Of a DNA stretch of 64,000 nucleotides, positions 36,242 to 45,219 are shown piece after piece (position 1 is the stretch's first letter; every line of letters starts with the position of its first letter). The notes under the pieces are model-generated. The model saw nothing but the letters and a program-made list of their open reading frames with translations. It ran no database searches and had not been told where the DNA came from. The translations under genes were made by a program, and so were the position numbers. This DNA comes from Pseudanabaena yagii GIHE-NHR1 (lineage in GTDB: Bacteria; Cyanobacteriota; Cyanobacteriia; Pseudanabaenales; Pseudanabaenaceae): contig NZ_JAAVJL010000002.1 of NCBI RefSeq assembly GCF_012863495.1, positions 374,501-438,500 on the forward strand, read 5' to 3'.

Positions 36242-37077
36242 ATACCGATGCGGCTCACATTCGCAAAAAATTTCTCAAGCTTGCTAAAATCTTGCATCCC
36301 GACGTTTTTGGGCGCACTGATGAAGAAAAGGACACCGCAACCAAATATTTTTCTAAGATGGTTAGTCCTGCTTATCAAGTGCTAAATAGCGATCGCGATC
36401 GCGGTGAATATTTAGCCACCTTGAGAATATTTGCTCAGACTCAAAAACAAAAAGGCACTGCACTCACCCTAAGTACGGAAATTGCTCAAAAACTATATCG
36501 GCTACCCCACGAAATCACCTATACGCAATTCGTGGAACAAGTTGCCCCAAAGCAATACGAAACCCTAGAGTCGATTTTGGAATATACGGCAACTCTCAGC
36601 GAATTAAATCTTGTGTATTTAATGACGCAATCTAGCCTCAGCTTTACGACAGGCAGCAGTGCGGCGGCTCCCGCATTCAGTCAATCCCCCAGTCAGTCAC
36701 CCAGTCAAACGGTGGCTCAAAATGGCAATGGTCAGCCCAGTGTTGCTCCAAAACCTGCCCAATCTCCCGCACTGCGGAACCTCAACATGGCAGAGCTATT
36801 TATTGGGAAAAAGCAATGGACGGATGCGCTCAAGGAGTTAATCGCCGCCGAGAAACTAGATCCTAATAATGCCAAAGTCTATGCCCTCAAAGGTCTAGTG
36901 CAGATGAATCAAAATGCGGCAGCGATCGCTAAAGTAAGTTTCCAAAAGGCTCTAAAACTTGATCCAAAAGAACCAACTGCTCTGAAGTACATTAATCAAG
37001 TGAGTGCTGCACAGGCTCAAACTCCTGCCAAGGCTCCTGAGAAGAAGGGAGGTCTATTTGGATGGGGGAAAAAATAA
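36145..37077 (+). CDS. J-domain protein with C-terminal TPR region
   Basis: Co-chaperone-type protein. The J domain spans residues about 22-85 (DHYAILGLPLNTDAAHIRKKFLKLAKILHPDVFG) with the essential HPD tripeptide. A central part of about 80 residues is followed by a Pro/Ser/Gln-rich linker (about 175-205) and two TPR-like repeats (LNMAELFIGKKQWTDALKELIAAEKLDP, AKVYALKGLVQMNQNAAAIAKVSFQKALKLDP). It ends in a Lys-rich tail. The start must lie upstream of the J domain; only GTG 36145 or GTG 36154 are available, so the gene really overlaps the solute-binding gene. A Hsp70-like gene follows at 38343, a possible partner. Confidence 0.88.
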   Translation: MEPVGKPENFKIDKGLASFGVSDHYAILGLPLNTDAAHIRKKFLKLAKILHPDVFGRTDEEKDTATKYFSKMVSPAYQVLNSDRDRGEYLATLRIFAQTQKQKGTALTLSTEIAQKLYRLPHEITYTQFVEQVAPKQYETLESILEYTATLSELNLVYLMTQSSLSFTTGSSAAAPAFSQSPSQSPSQTVAQNGNGQPSVAPKPAQSPALRNLNMAELFIGKKQWTDALKELIAAEKLDPNNAKVYALKGLVQMNQNAAAIAKVSFQKALKLDPKEPTALKYINQVSAAQAQTPAKAPEKKGGLFGWGKK

Positions 37078-37111
37078 TTCATTACATTTTTCTCTAGTAA
37101 ACAGAAATATT

Positions 37112-37166
37112 TTGGTTAAAAGCTGCACTAGTTAAAAGTTTTACTTAGGCAGACTTTTAACCAAAC
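37112..37166. terminator. Hairpin after J-domain gene
   Basis: The arms TTTGGTTAAAAGCTGC and GCAGACTTTTAACCAAA (one bulged A) enclose a 22-base loop, 35 bases after the stop codon. It is a likely transcription end. Confidence 0.6.
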
Positions 37167-37255
37167 TTCTTGACATTTCGGATAGCGCTTGGCGCTGTCA
37201 ACTCGGCGGTGACAAGGTGGTTTTTTGGGAATTTAGATAGGGCGAGGCAAATACC

Positions 37256-38284
37256 TTGGATTTTCGCAGATTAAAATATTATCGTCGCAATTCGCTAATT
37301 CTAGTTACTAGTGGCGATCTTAAGCTACTGTCTGAAGTTGCAGAAGTTTTATCCTCAGAAAAATATAACTACATCACTGAACCCAGTGGCGAGAAGGCTT
37401 GGGAAATAATTCTCCAAAAAAGACCTGTAATTGTGCTAGCGGACTGGACAATTCCTGATGTTTCGGGCTTAGCACTATGTCATCGGGTGAAATCGAATCT
37501 GGCTTATCCTGAGCTGAGCGCTACCTACTTTGTCTTGATTGTAGAGGCGTTGAATTCTCAACAACGCCAGATCGGTCTAGATACAGGGGTAGATGATTTT
37601 CTCAATAGTCCGATAGATAGCGCTGAGCTAAAGGTGAGATTACGAACAGGGCTAAGAATTAGCGCGTTAGTTCAGTCTTTAACATGGACTAATCAAAGAC
37701 TATTAGCGCAAAATGATTTGTTAGATGCCCTGACATTATCCGATCCCTTAACTAAAGTTTTGAATGAGCAAGCATTTGCAGGGATTATTCCCAAAATGAT
37801 GCAGCAGTTTAAAGGATTTGGAAATTATAAAGGCTATAGCTTTCTTAGTATCTTAGTAATTGATATCGATCAGTTTCAACAGGTTACTCAGTCCTATGGA
37901 GATAAAGTGGGTAATGAAACTATTAAGGCGATCGCAGGCAGATTGAGTCATAACTGCGCGGCGAATAGTCTGTTGTATCGGTATGGACTAGATGAATTTG
38001 TCTGTGTGACACCACATATGGATGCCCAAAGTGGCTCACAGCTTGCTAATGATCTACTAGCTAGTATTCGCAGCCATCCGATCTCCGTATCTTCGGGTTT
38101 ACTGTTTCCCCTCACAGTTAGCGTTGGTGGAGTGATAAAACAATTAGCCAATCAAAAGAGTGAAACGAATTTCAATAACGAGCCTGATATTAGTTTCAGT
38201 GAATTAATTTTCCTCGCTAAGCGATCGCTGGAGCAAGCTCAACAATCTGGCGGCAATCGTGCGTATATCGAACATGGGTTTTGA
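37256..38284 (+). CDS. Degenerate receiver-GGDEF protein
   Basis: The N-terminal receiver-like domain (about 13-130) keeps the phosphoacceptor position Asp63 (VLADWTIPDVSG) but lacks the acidic pair (VTSGD instead of a DD pair), and the switch Lys is Ser (DDFLNSPID). The GGDEF domain (about 150-335) has GLDEF at 244-248 instead of GGDEF and no RxxD I-site. Both domains therefore look unable to work in the standard way: probably neither phosphorylated normally nor an active cyclase, perhaps a c-di-GMP/GTP-binding or protein-interaction module. The start is TTG 37256 in frame with RRLKYYRRNSLILVTS; no nearby ATG exists. Confidence 0.88.
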   Translation: MDFRRLKYYRRNSLILVTSGDLKLLSEVAEVLSSEKYNYITEPSGEKAWEIILQKRPVIVLADWTIPDVSGLALCHRVKSNLAYPELSATYFVLIVEALNSQQRQIGLDTGVDDFLNSPIDSAELKVRLRTGLRISALVQSLTWTNQRLLAQNDLLDALTLSDPLTKVLNEQAFAGIIPKMMQQFKGFGNYKGYSFLSILVIDIDQFQQVTQSYGDKVGNETIKAIAGRLSHNCAANSLLYRYGLDEFVCVTPHMDAQSGSQLANDLLASIRSHPISVSSGLLFPLTVSVGGVIKQLANQKSETNFNNEPDISFSELIFLAKRSLEQAQQSGGNRAYIEHGF

Positions 38285-38317
38285 GTTTTTATTTTGTCTT
38301 CAGCAAAATAAAAACTC
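38283..38317. terminator. Hairpin including the TGA of the GGDEF gene
   Basis: GAGTTTTTATTTTG and its complement (14 bp) flank a 7-base loop. The stop codon is in the left arm, and the T-rich and A-rich arms suit Rho-independent termination. Confidence 0.7.
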
Positions 38318-38342
38318 TGACTAGGATTATTGGGAATTGAAG

Positions 38343-39992
38343 ATGACGATCATTGCGATTGATTTTGGTACAAGTAATACGGCGATCGCCATACTCACTT
38401 CTCAAGGCGATCGCGATATATCTACACCCAAAACTTTATGCTTTGATGACATTTCCTGCGATTTTGCTACTCCTGACGGTTTCGCTTGTTTAGTCCCCAG
38501 TTTGGTCTATGTCAGTGGTAAGCAGCAATTTTTCTTTGGTAAACAGGCGGAAAAACAAGCAGGAATACAACTCCAATCGCAGGATCACTCAAAACGTCTA
38601 TTTCAAGGCTTTAAGCGGGATATTGTCGCAAATTTCCGATCGCCTGATCGCGAGATTGATGGTGAACGTTACGATGTGGAAGCGATCGCTGAAATCTTTT
38701 TGATGGAACTATGGCAACGCTTACGATTACAAAATATTGAACCGGCCCAATTAATCTTAACCGTTCCTGTGGGGGCTTTTGAGGCATATCTCAACTGGTT
38801 TCATAGCTTTGCTGACAAGATTCAAGTTCCAAATCTGCAAATTATTGATGAATCTACGGCGGCTGCCTTAGGCTATGCCGTGACCCGTCCCAATGCGTTG
38901 GTATTGGTAATTGATTTTGGTGGTGGAACCTTAGATCTCAGTCTGGTGCGTACTGCCCCAATTAATGAAAAATCTCAAGTTACCAAAGCCGAAGCGATCG
39001 CGAAATCCGATGCTTATATCGGCGGGATCGATGTTGATCGCTGGATTACTGAACATTTTTTGCGTCAATGGGGAATGGCGCGATCGCAAATTAGTGAAGT
39101 TGATTGGCTAAAAATTTTAAAACTTGCGGAACAGATCAAGATTAAATTGTCGCTGGTTACAGAAGTAACGGAAACTTGGCTAGATGAGCAGATGATCTCC
39201 CATGAAATGAGTCTGACGCAAGCGGAATTGACTGATATTCTCGAACAAAATCAAATGCTCGAACAGTTACGCGAAGCAATTGATGAAGTGCTAACGCTTG
39301 CTCTCAATAAAGGCACGAGCAAGGCAGCCATTGAGCAAGTTCTCTTAGTTGGGGGAAGTTGCCAAATTGTCGCAATTCAGCAATTAATCATTTCCTATTT
39401 CGGTAAATCTAAAGTCAAACTTGGTAAACCTTTTGAAGCAGTTGCTCATGGAGCCTTAGCTTTAGGACAGGCGATCGCGATCGAAGACCATCTCCGCCAT
39501 AGCTATGCGATTCGCCTGTGGGAACCCTACCTCAATCAATATTCTTTCTATACCCTATTTGAGAAGGGGGTAAAATATCCTTGTCAGCGTCCCGAACCAC
39601 TGATCCTACAAGCCGCGATCACAGGACAAGCAGAAATCTGGCTAGACATCGGCGAAGTTGCGGATATTTCCCAAGCAGAAGTTACCTATGATGGCTCAGG
39701 ACGAATGACCAGCAGTCAACTATTAAAACAGTCAGATTTTCGTTCCCTCGCAATTAATAGCAGAAATGCCCCTATACATGACTCTAGCAACAACTATCAG
39801 GTGATTAATCAGGAGCAAGCTGAGCCAAGTCAGGTTTGTATTGCTCGCCTCGAACCCCTCGGACAATTAGGTAGCGATCGCATTGCTGTGGATTTTGCCA
39901 TTGATGAGCGCCGTGTCTTAATTGCCACGATTAAAGACTTACTTACTGACAAATTGTTAATAAATCAGCAAGCGATCGCTAAATTAGAATAA
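38343..39992 (+). CDS. Hsp70-family ATPase (DnaK-like, divergent)
   Basis: Actin-fold ATPase with the Hsp70 phosphate-1 motif (IIAIDFGTSNTAIAIL), phosphate-2 motif (VLVIDFGGGTLDLSLV) and adenosine motif (VLLVGGSCQIVAIQQLI). The nucleotide-binding domain takes residues 1 to about 390; the C-terminal 160 residues are much shorter than the peptide-binding and lid domains of DnaK and do not resemble them. It is one of the non-canonical Hsp70 relatives of cyanobacteria; the client is unknown. The ATG at 38343 is preferred to the TTG at 38337. The J-domain/TPR gene 1.3 kb upstream could supply a partner (inference). The last three codons and the stop lie in a long palindrome. Confidence 0.93.
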   Translation: MTIIAIDFGTSNTAIAILTSQGDRDISTPKTLCFDDISCDFATPDGFACLVPSLVYVSGKQQFFFGKQAEKQAGIQLQSQDHSKRLFQGFKRDIVANFRSPDREIDGERYDVEAIAEIFLMELWQRLRLQNIEPAQLILTVPVGAFEAYLNWFHSFADKIQVPNLQIIDESTAAALGYAVTRPNALVLVIDFGGGTLDLSLVRTAPINEKSQVTKAEAIAKSDAYIGGIDVDRWITEHFLRQWGMARSQISEVDWLKILKLAEQIKIKLSLVTEVTETWLDEQMISHEMSLTQAELTDILEQNQMLEQLREAIDEVLTLALNKGTSKAAIEQVLLVGGSCQIVAIQQLIISYFGKSKVKLGKPFEAVAHGALALGQAIAIEDHLRHSYAIRLWEPYLNQYSFYTLFEKGVKYPCQRPEPLILQAAITGQAEIWLDIGEVADISQAEVTYDGSGRMTSSQLLKQSDFRSLAINSRNAPIHDSSNNYQVINQEQAEPSQVCIARLEPLGQLGSDRIAVDFAIDERRVLIATIKDLLTDKLLINQQAIAKLE

Positions 39993-40041
39993 ATTTTCAA
40001 AAGGATTGCAAAGCAATCCTTTTGAAAATTTATTCTAATTT
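39981..40041. repeat. Perfect 61-bp palindrome extending into the Hsp70 gene
   Basis: The 29-bp arms (39981-40009 and 40013-40041, loop AAA) include the last three codons (Lys-Leu-Glu) and the TAA of the Hsp70 gene. No gene lies on the other side, so the right arm is a copy of coding DNA. Confidence 0.9.
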
Positions 40042-40062
40042 TATGAAAGCACAAAGCAATAA

Positions 40063-40111
40063 AGAGAAATTTTTGAAAGCGTGGCTTTGCCACGCTTTCA
40101 AAAATTTCTCT
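40063..40111. repeat. Perfect palindrome, 23-bp arms, TTT loop
   Basis: The arms 40063-40085 and 40089-40111 share the core AGCGTGGC-TTT-GCCACGCT with the palindrome at 19587-19633. The remaining part of the 374-base gap to 40366 is AT-rich with no visible gene; it must hold the promoter of the downstream pair. Confidence 0.85.
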
Positions 40112-40366
40112 GGTTTTTAACCCAGCACATTGTGCTGTAACAGAAATTTGGGTTTAATTTAAGCTTATGCCTAGATTAAATTGCATGAAATTTTGTAGAA
40201 TCTAAGTAGGTATATCCTAACGTTCTGATTCTAGAGTGGTATTTGTTCTGTTGCAGACAAAACGAGTACCGCAAATCCTTAGCTGTAATTGATTTTTTGT
40301 TTTACAAATGAGTATGTACTTACTTTGTACAACACTATACTTTTCAGAAGATAGCAGGCAGCAATT

Positions 40367-40876
40367 GTGACACACACTCGATCTAAACATTCCCGCCTGA
40401 TGATTGCTGTCTTACCTGACGAATCCTCAGCCTTTGAAGCATATCGTCTTCTTCAATGTCATGGTATTTCTCCAGAAAATTTAGCACTAGTTGGCAAGGG
40501 CTACAGTAGCCCCGATAGCGTTGGGCTATTTAATCCTACCCGCACGACATGGCGTTATGCCAAGCGGGGAATGTTTTGGGTGGGAGCGTTCAGCATTCTC
40601 ATGGGGATGATTTTGCATCTGATTTTTAACTTGCAATTGCCGAATCTTGATTGGTATCAAACACTACTAACGATCGCCTCAACCTCAGGAATTATTGGTA
40701 TTGCGATTGGGGGCGTGATTGGAACTTTATATGGATGGTTTTTTAAGAGTAGCCTGTCAATTTCTTGCCGAAATTGTTTGGATCGAGGGCAATACCTACT
40801 AATGCTAGAGGGTTCAGAAACATTGACTCGTCGCGGACGCGAAATTCTAGATAGTTATACAGTCAAGCCTTATTGA
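40367..40876 (+). CDS. Conserved hypothetical protein with two membrane helices
   Basis: A 169-residue protein starting at GTG 40367. The first 70 residues resemble a small alpha/beta domain with the motif AVLPDESSAFEAYRLLQCHGISPENLALVGKG, as in stress-type proteins that recognise inter-subunit or c-di-nucleotide contacts; this likeness is loose. Two membrane helices follow (FWVGAFSILMGMILHLIF and GIIGIAIGGVIGTLYGWFF) and a C-terminal strand-rich part (QYLLMLEGSETLTRRGREIL). The gene ends 21 bases before the large hybrid kinase, so the two are probably one transcription unit. Confidence 0.8.
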   Translation: MTHTRSKHSRLMIAVLPDESSAFEAYRLLQCHGISPENLALVGKGYSSPDSVGLFNPTRTTWRYAKRGMFWVGAFSILMGMILHLIFNLQLPNLDWYQTLLTIASTSGIIGIAIGGVIGTLYGWFFKSSLSISCRNCLDRGQYLLMLEGSETLTRRGREILDSYTVKPY

Positions 40877-40897
40877 TCTTAAATTTTGGGTTAAATA

Positions 40898-43800
40898 ATG
40901 CCAGATGCTGTAACTATTCTGATTTTGGATGATTCTGATAGCGATCGCTTACTATGTCGTCAATATATTCAAAGAGATACGCAGAATACCTATCGCATCT
41001 TAGAAGCAGATACGATCGATCAAGCAATGGAACTTTGGCGATCACAACAGCCTGATGTGACTTTGGTTGACTTTAATTTGCGTGATGGCAACGGGCTGAA
41101 ATTTCTAGAATCCATCCGAGCCTATCTCCTAGCCAAAAACGCATCGAATAGTGGCATCCTCGACCCAAAATTGCCCGTAATCATGCTGACTGGTCATGGT
41201 GATGAGAGAGTGGCTGTGAATGCCATGAAGTTGGGAGCCTTTGATTATCTAGTCAAAAATGACATCACAGAATTTTCATTGCGACAGAGTATCCATAGCT
41301 TACTAGAGCATATCGCCTTGAGATATCAACTAGAGCAGTCTCGAAGACGGGAAGCTCTGATTAATCATCTCTCTTTAAATATTCGGCAGTTTTTAAATTT
41401 AGAAGGTATCTGTCAGACCGTCACTCAAGAAATTCAGAAGTTCTTGCAGGCTGATCGCACTCTGATTTATAAATTTAATCAAGACATGAGTCGGCGGATT
41501 GTGGCAGAAACTGTGGTTGATCCTTGGCAGTCTTGTATGAATGCAGTCTCTGAGGAAGATTGTATTAATACTCATGCCAATGGGCAAATCCACGAATATA
41601 AAAAAGGCAGGGTTTTAGTAGCTTCGGATATATATAACGCTAATTTTGCGGATTGCCATGTGCAAATGTTAGAGGGTTTTCAGGTAAGAGCAAATATTGT
41701 TGTGCCGATCCTGCTATCCGAATCGATGAATCATCATCTCCATGATTTGCGGCATCCCCAAGATCCATCGTTATGGGGACTACTCATTGCCCATCAATGT
41801 TCTGCGCCCCGTATATGGAAAGATGGTGAAATTCAATTACTTCAGCAGATGTCTGTCCAAATTGCGATCGCTATTCAGCAAGCAGAAATCTATCAGAATC
41901 TCCAAAATCTCAATAATTCCCTAGAGTGCCAAATCCAAGAACGGACATTAGCCCTGCAAACGAGCGAGAATAAGTTGCGTTCTATCCTGACCTCATTGCC
42001 AGATCTGATCAATTTATTTGCTGAAGATGGCACTTATCTTGAATCAATTCACAATAACGCAGACCATGACCTTATCCCGCCAAATATTGATCGCATTGGC
42101 AAAAAAATTACGGAACTACTGCCAGAATCAATTACCAATCGGCAGATAACAGCGATTCAGAAAGCAATTGCTACTAGAGAAATGCAGACTCTCGAACAAA
42201 GCTTTATGGTCAACAATTGCTTAGCCTATGAAGACGTGCGAGTAGTTCCGTTTGAAGATAATTCCGCAATTGTGGTTGTCCGCGATATTAGCGATCGTAA
42301 GTATGCTGAAGAAGAGCTACAACGTCAATATCAAATGACACAGCTACTTTCTGAAGTCACGCTCAAAATCCGTCAATCTCTTAAAATAGATGATATCTTA
42401 ACAACAACTGTTGCTGAAATCAAAAGAATCCTTCAAGTAGATCGAGCATTAATTTGCCAAATTCAGGATGATGGTTCAGGAATTATCTTAAAAGAAACTG
42501 TGACGGGTCAGTTTGCACCAGTCACTGGTCAAGTCACTCCCTCTGTTCGTGAAGAATATTATAAACCCTATCACCAAGGCATATTTAGCAAGATCGATAA
42601 TATCGATACCGCTAATATTAGTGCTATTCATACCGAGTTTTTGCGTCAGAACGCTGTCAAAGCCGATATTGTTGTACCAATTATGCAATCTGAACGGCTA
42701 TGGGGATTGCTCATTGTCAATCAATGCGATCGCCCTAGACAATGGACAGAATCCGAAATTGACCTCATGCAACAATTGGCTAACCAAGTCGCGATCGCCA
42801 TTACCCAAAGTCAACTGATAGAAGCATTACAAAAAAGTGAAGAGCAACGCAGGCTTTCTACCGATTTAAGTCAAGTAGGTACTTGGGACTTAGATCTAGC
42901 AACAGGTAAGGCAATATGGAATACAAATAAATTTAACTTATTGGGAGTAAACGCTAATGAGTATGAAAGTAGTTATGTAACATGGCGTAATCGAGTACAT
43001 CCCGATGATTTGGAATGGGTAGAAGTTGCTTTCATAAATGCGCTAGAAAACTGCACAGTGCTAGATATGGAGTATCGCATCGTCCAACCACAAGGAGATA
43101 TCTACTGGGTTCTAAGTAAAGGTAGAGGGATTTACGATAAATCAGGTAAAGCAGTTCGGATGGTTGGCGTGATCTTAGATATCAATGACCGCAAAAAGAT
43201 GGAATTAGCGTTACAAAATAGTTTGAAACGTGAACAAATGATTAATCATTTTGTGCAAACTATTCGCAATTCCCTAGACTTAGAAGTTGTATTTAAGGCG
43301 GCAACTAATGCGATCGCTAATTTACTCAATTTAGAGCAGGTCACAATCGTTAAATATTTGCCAGAGCGAAAAATCTGGAGACAGGTTGCCGTCTTTCTGG
43401 ATGGATCAGAAGTTTTTAACAAGGTTGGGTTAGAGATTCCTGATGAGGGTAATCCTTTTGCTGAGCGTCTCAAACGCATGGAGATTGTGCAAGTTGATGA
43501 TGCGAATGAAATTGAAGATGAAATTAATCGTGAATTAGCGGAACATGCTTCTGGAGCTTGGTTACTGGTTCCAATTGTTGTAAACGATCAAGTATGGGGC
43601 TGTCTCAGTTCACGTAAAACTTATAACGTCAAACCTTGGGAGTCCCAAGAAATTGAGCTAGCACAAGCGATCTCTAACCAACTTGCGATCGCCATTCAAC
43701 AAGCAACACTCTATCAACAGTTACAACTAGAACTCGCAGAACGTAAACAAACAGAAATTAAATTAGCGCAAGCTAAGGAATCAGCCGAAACTGCCAATAA

Positions 43801-45007
43801 AGCTAAGAGTGAATTTCTCGCTAATATGAGCCATGAAATCCGTACTCCGATGAATGGAGTAATTGGAATGGCACAACTACTAGCGACTACACCTCTTAGG
43901 GATGATCAAAAGCATTTTGTGCAAATCATCTTAGATAGTGGTGATGCCCTGTTAACTATCATTAACGACATTTTAGATTTATCCAAAATTGAATCAGGCA
44001 AATTGAATCTAGAAGCGAAAGAATTTAATTTGATTGACACCTTAAATTCTGCTTGTAATCTATTGAGCAAACAAGCATTTGATAAAGGTATTAATCTGCG
44101 CTACCAGATTCAGCCCAATATTCCCAAGATGTTTATTGGTGATAGTCCGCGATTACGTCAAATATTGATTAACTTAATTGGCAATGCGATCAAGTTTACG
44201 GAGCAAGGAAGTATTACAATCGCAGTTAGTGGCAAGTCTATGACAGCTAATACCTACGAATTGAGATTTGCGATCGCAGATACAGGTATTGGTATTAACA
44301 GTGAGCATATTGGCAATTTATTTAAACCATTTATGCAAGCAGATACTTCCATCAATCGTCAATTTGGCGGTACTGGATTAGGACTAGCGATTTGCAAACG
44401 TCTCGTCGAGTTAATGGGCGGTACAATATGGGTAGAAAGCCTTGGCAATATCGGTGGTAGTCCTCCCCCAGATTGGAATATTGCAAGAACTAATACGCCA
44501 TCTCAAGGTTCAATATTTCATTTTGCGATCGATTTACCTGTCCATGATAGTAATCAGTCCATTGAGGCATCAGATTCCTTAGCTTCTATTGATGTTGAAA
44601 TTATTCCTGAGCAATTACCAATCAAAATTTTGATAGTTGAAGACAATATTCTCAATCAAAAAATTACACAACTCATGCTAAAAAAATTGGGCTATGAGCC
44701 AGATATTATTGAAAACGGACAGCAATGTTTAACTATTCTAGCCAATCCAAATCCAGCAACAGAATATGAAATTATCTTCATGGATGTGCAAATGCCTGTA
44801 ATGGATGGGATTACAGCAACTAAGAGGATTCGAGAAAATCGGGCTTCTCCTAATAAGCCTTGGATTATTGCACTTACTGCTGATGCTTTAGCTGAGGAGC
44901 AGAAGGCTTGTATGGATGCAGGAATGAATGACTTTATTAGTAAACCTGTCCGCATTAAGGAAGTAAGTAGAGCTATAGTGACATATATTCAACAAAAAGA
45001 GAGATAA
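40898..45007 (+). CDS. Hybrid sensor histidine kinase with cyanobacteriochrome-like GAF
   Basis: Multidomain cytoplasmic kinase, 1369 residues. Order: receiver (about 4-135, Asp58); GAF1 (about 165-335) with Cys253-His254 in NANFADCHVQMLEGFQVRANIVVPI, the bilin-binding Cys-His of cyanobacteriochromes, plus Cys222 in EEDCI near where the DXCF cysteine lies; PAS-like (about 350-470); GAF2 (about 490-645), same style but Ile-His replaces Cys-His; PAS (about 655-770); GAF3 (about 785-945); HisKA with His979 (NMSHEIRTPMNG); HATPase with NLIGNAIKF, DTGIGI, GGTGLGLAICKRL; and a terminal receiver with Asp1296. It is expected to be a light-responsive phosphorelay kinase, if bilin is bound. A small membrane protein gene precedes it. 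Confidence 0.95.
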   Translation: MPDAVTILILDDSDSDRLLCRQYIQRDTQNTYRILEADTIDQAMELWRSQQPDVTLVDFNLRDGNGLKFLESIRAYLLAKNASNSGILDPKLPVIMLTGHGDERVAVNAMKLGAFDYLVKNDITEFSLRQSIHSLLEHIALRYQLEQSRRREALINHLSLNIRQFLNLEGICQTVTQEIQKFLQADRTLIYKFNQDMSRRIVAETVVDPWQSCMNAVSEEDCINTHANGQIHEYKKGRVLVASDIYNANFADCHVQMLEGFQVRANIVVPILLSESMNHHLHDLRHPQDPSLWGLLIAHQCSAPRIWKDGEIQLLQQMSVQIAIAIQQAEIYQNLQNLNNSLECQIQERTLALQTSENKLRSILTSLPDLINLFAEDGTYLESIHNNADHDLIPPNIDRIGKKITELLPESITNRQITAIQKAIATREMQTLEQSFMVNNCLAYEDVRVVPFEDNSAIVVVRDISDRKYAEEELQRQYQMTQLLSEVTLKIRQSLKIDDILTTTVAEIKRILQVDRALICQIQDDGSGIILKETVTGQFAPVTGQVTPSVREEYYKPYHQGIFSKIDNIDTANISAIHTEFLRQNAVKADIVVPIMQSERLWGLLIVNQCDRPRQWTESEIDLMQQLANQVAIAITQSQLIEALQKSEEQRRLSTDLSQVGTWDLDLATGKAIWNTNKFNLLGVNANEYESSYVTWRNRVHPDDLEWVEVAFINALENCTVLDMEYRIVQPQGDIYWVLSKGRGIYDKSGKAVRMVGVILDINDRKKMELALQNSLKREQMINHFVQTIRNSLDLEVVFKAATNAIANLLNLEQVTIVKYLPERKIWRQVAVFLDGSEVFNKVGLEIPDEGNPFAERLKRMEIVQVDDANEIEDEINRELAEHASGAWLLVPIVVNDQVWGCLSSRKTYNVKPWESQEIELAQAISNQLAIAIQQATLYQQLQLELAERKQTEIKLAQAKESAETANKAKSEFLANMSHEIRTPMNGVIGMAQLLATTPLRDDQKHFVQIILDSGDALLTIINDILDLSKIESGKLNLEAKEFNLIDTLNSACNLLSKQAFDKGINLRYQIQPNIPKMFIGDSPRLRQILINLIGNAIKFTEQGSITIAVSGKSMTANTYELRFAIADTGIGINSEHIGNLFKPFMQADTSINRQFGGTGLGLAICKRLVELMGGTIWVESLGNIGGSPPPDWNIARTNTPSQGSIFHFAIDLPVHDSNQSIEASDSLASIDVEIIPEQLPIKILIVEDNILNQKITQLMLKKLGYEPDIIENGQQCLTILANPNPATEYEIIFMDVQMPVMDGITATKRIRENRASPNKPWIIALTADALAEEQKACMDAGMNDFISKPVRIKEVSRAIVTYIQQKER

Positions 45008-45093
45008 GGCTATTGCGGATAAAAACTGTCCCACCAAGGTGATCTAGCTTCGACTTCGCTCAGCTAAAGTTGGCTGAGCGGAGTCGAAGCCAC
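45008..45093 (+). mobile_element. MITE-like element family A, truncated copy
   Basis: It starts GGCTATTGCGGATAAAA immediately after the kinase's TAA stop codon and matches the other copies through the internal hairpin (GCTTCGACTTCGCTCAGC, GCTGAGCGGAGTCGAAGC), then diverges after GCCAC. The right end is missing. Confidence 0.75.
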
Positions 45094-45168
45094 TGCGAAC
45101 CATACTGCTAGCATCATTAGACCAAAAGCAACAACATAGTTCCATTTCAGGCTTTCTCAGAAGACAAT

Positions 45169-45203
45169 ATCATAGAGACGTTGCAATGCAACGTCTCTAT
45201 GAT
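45169..45203. terminator. Hairpin, 16-bp perfect arms, AAT loop
   Basis: ATCATAGAGACGTTGC and its complement flank a triloop, between the kinase and the convergent oligopeptidase gene. It is a probable bidirectional end. Confidence 0.8.
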
Positions 45204-45219
45204 GTCGCATCCTCTATGA

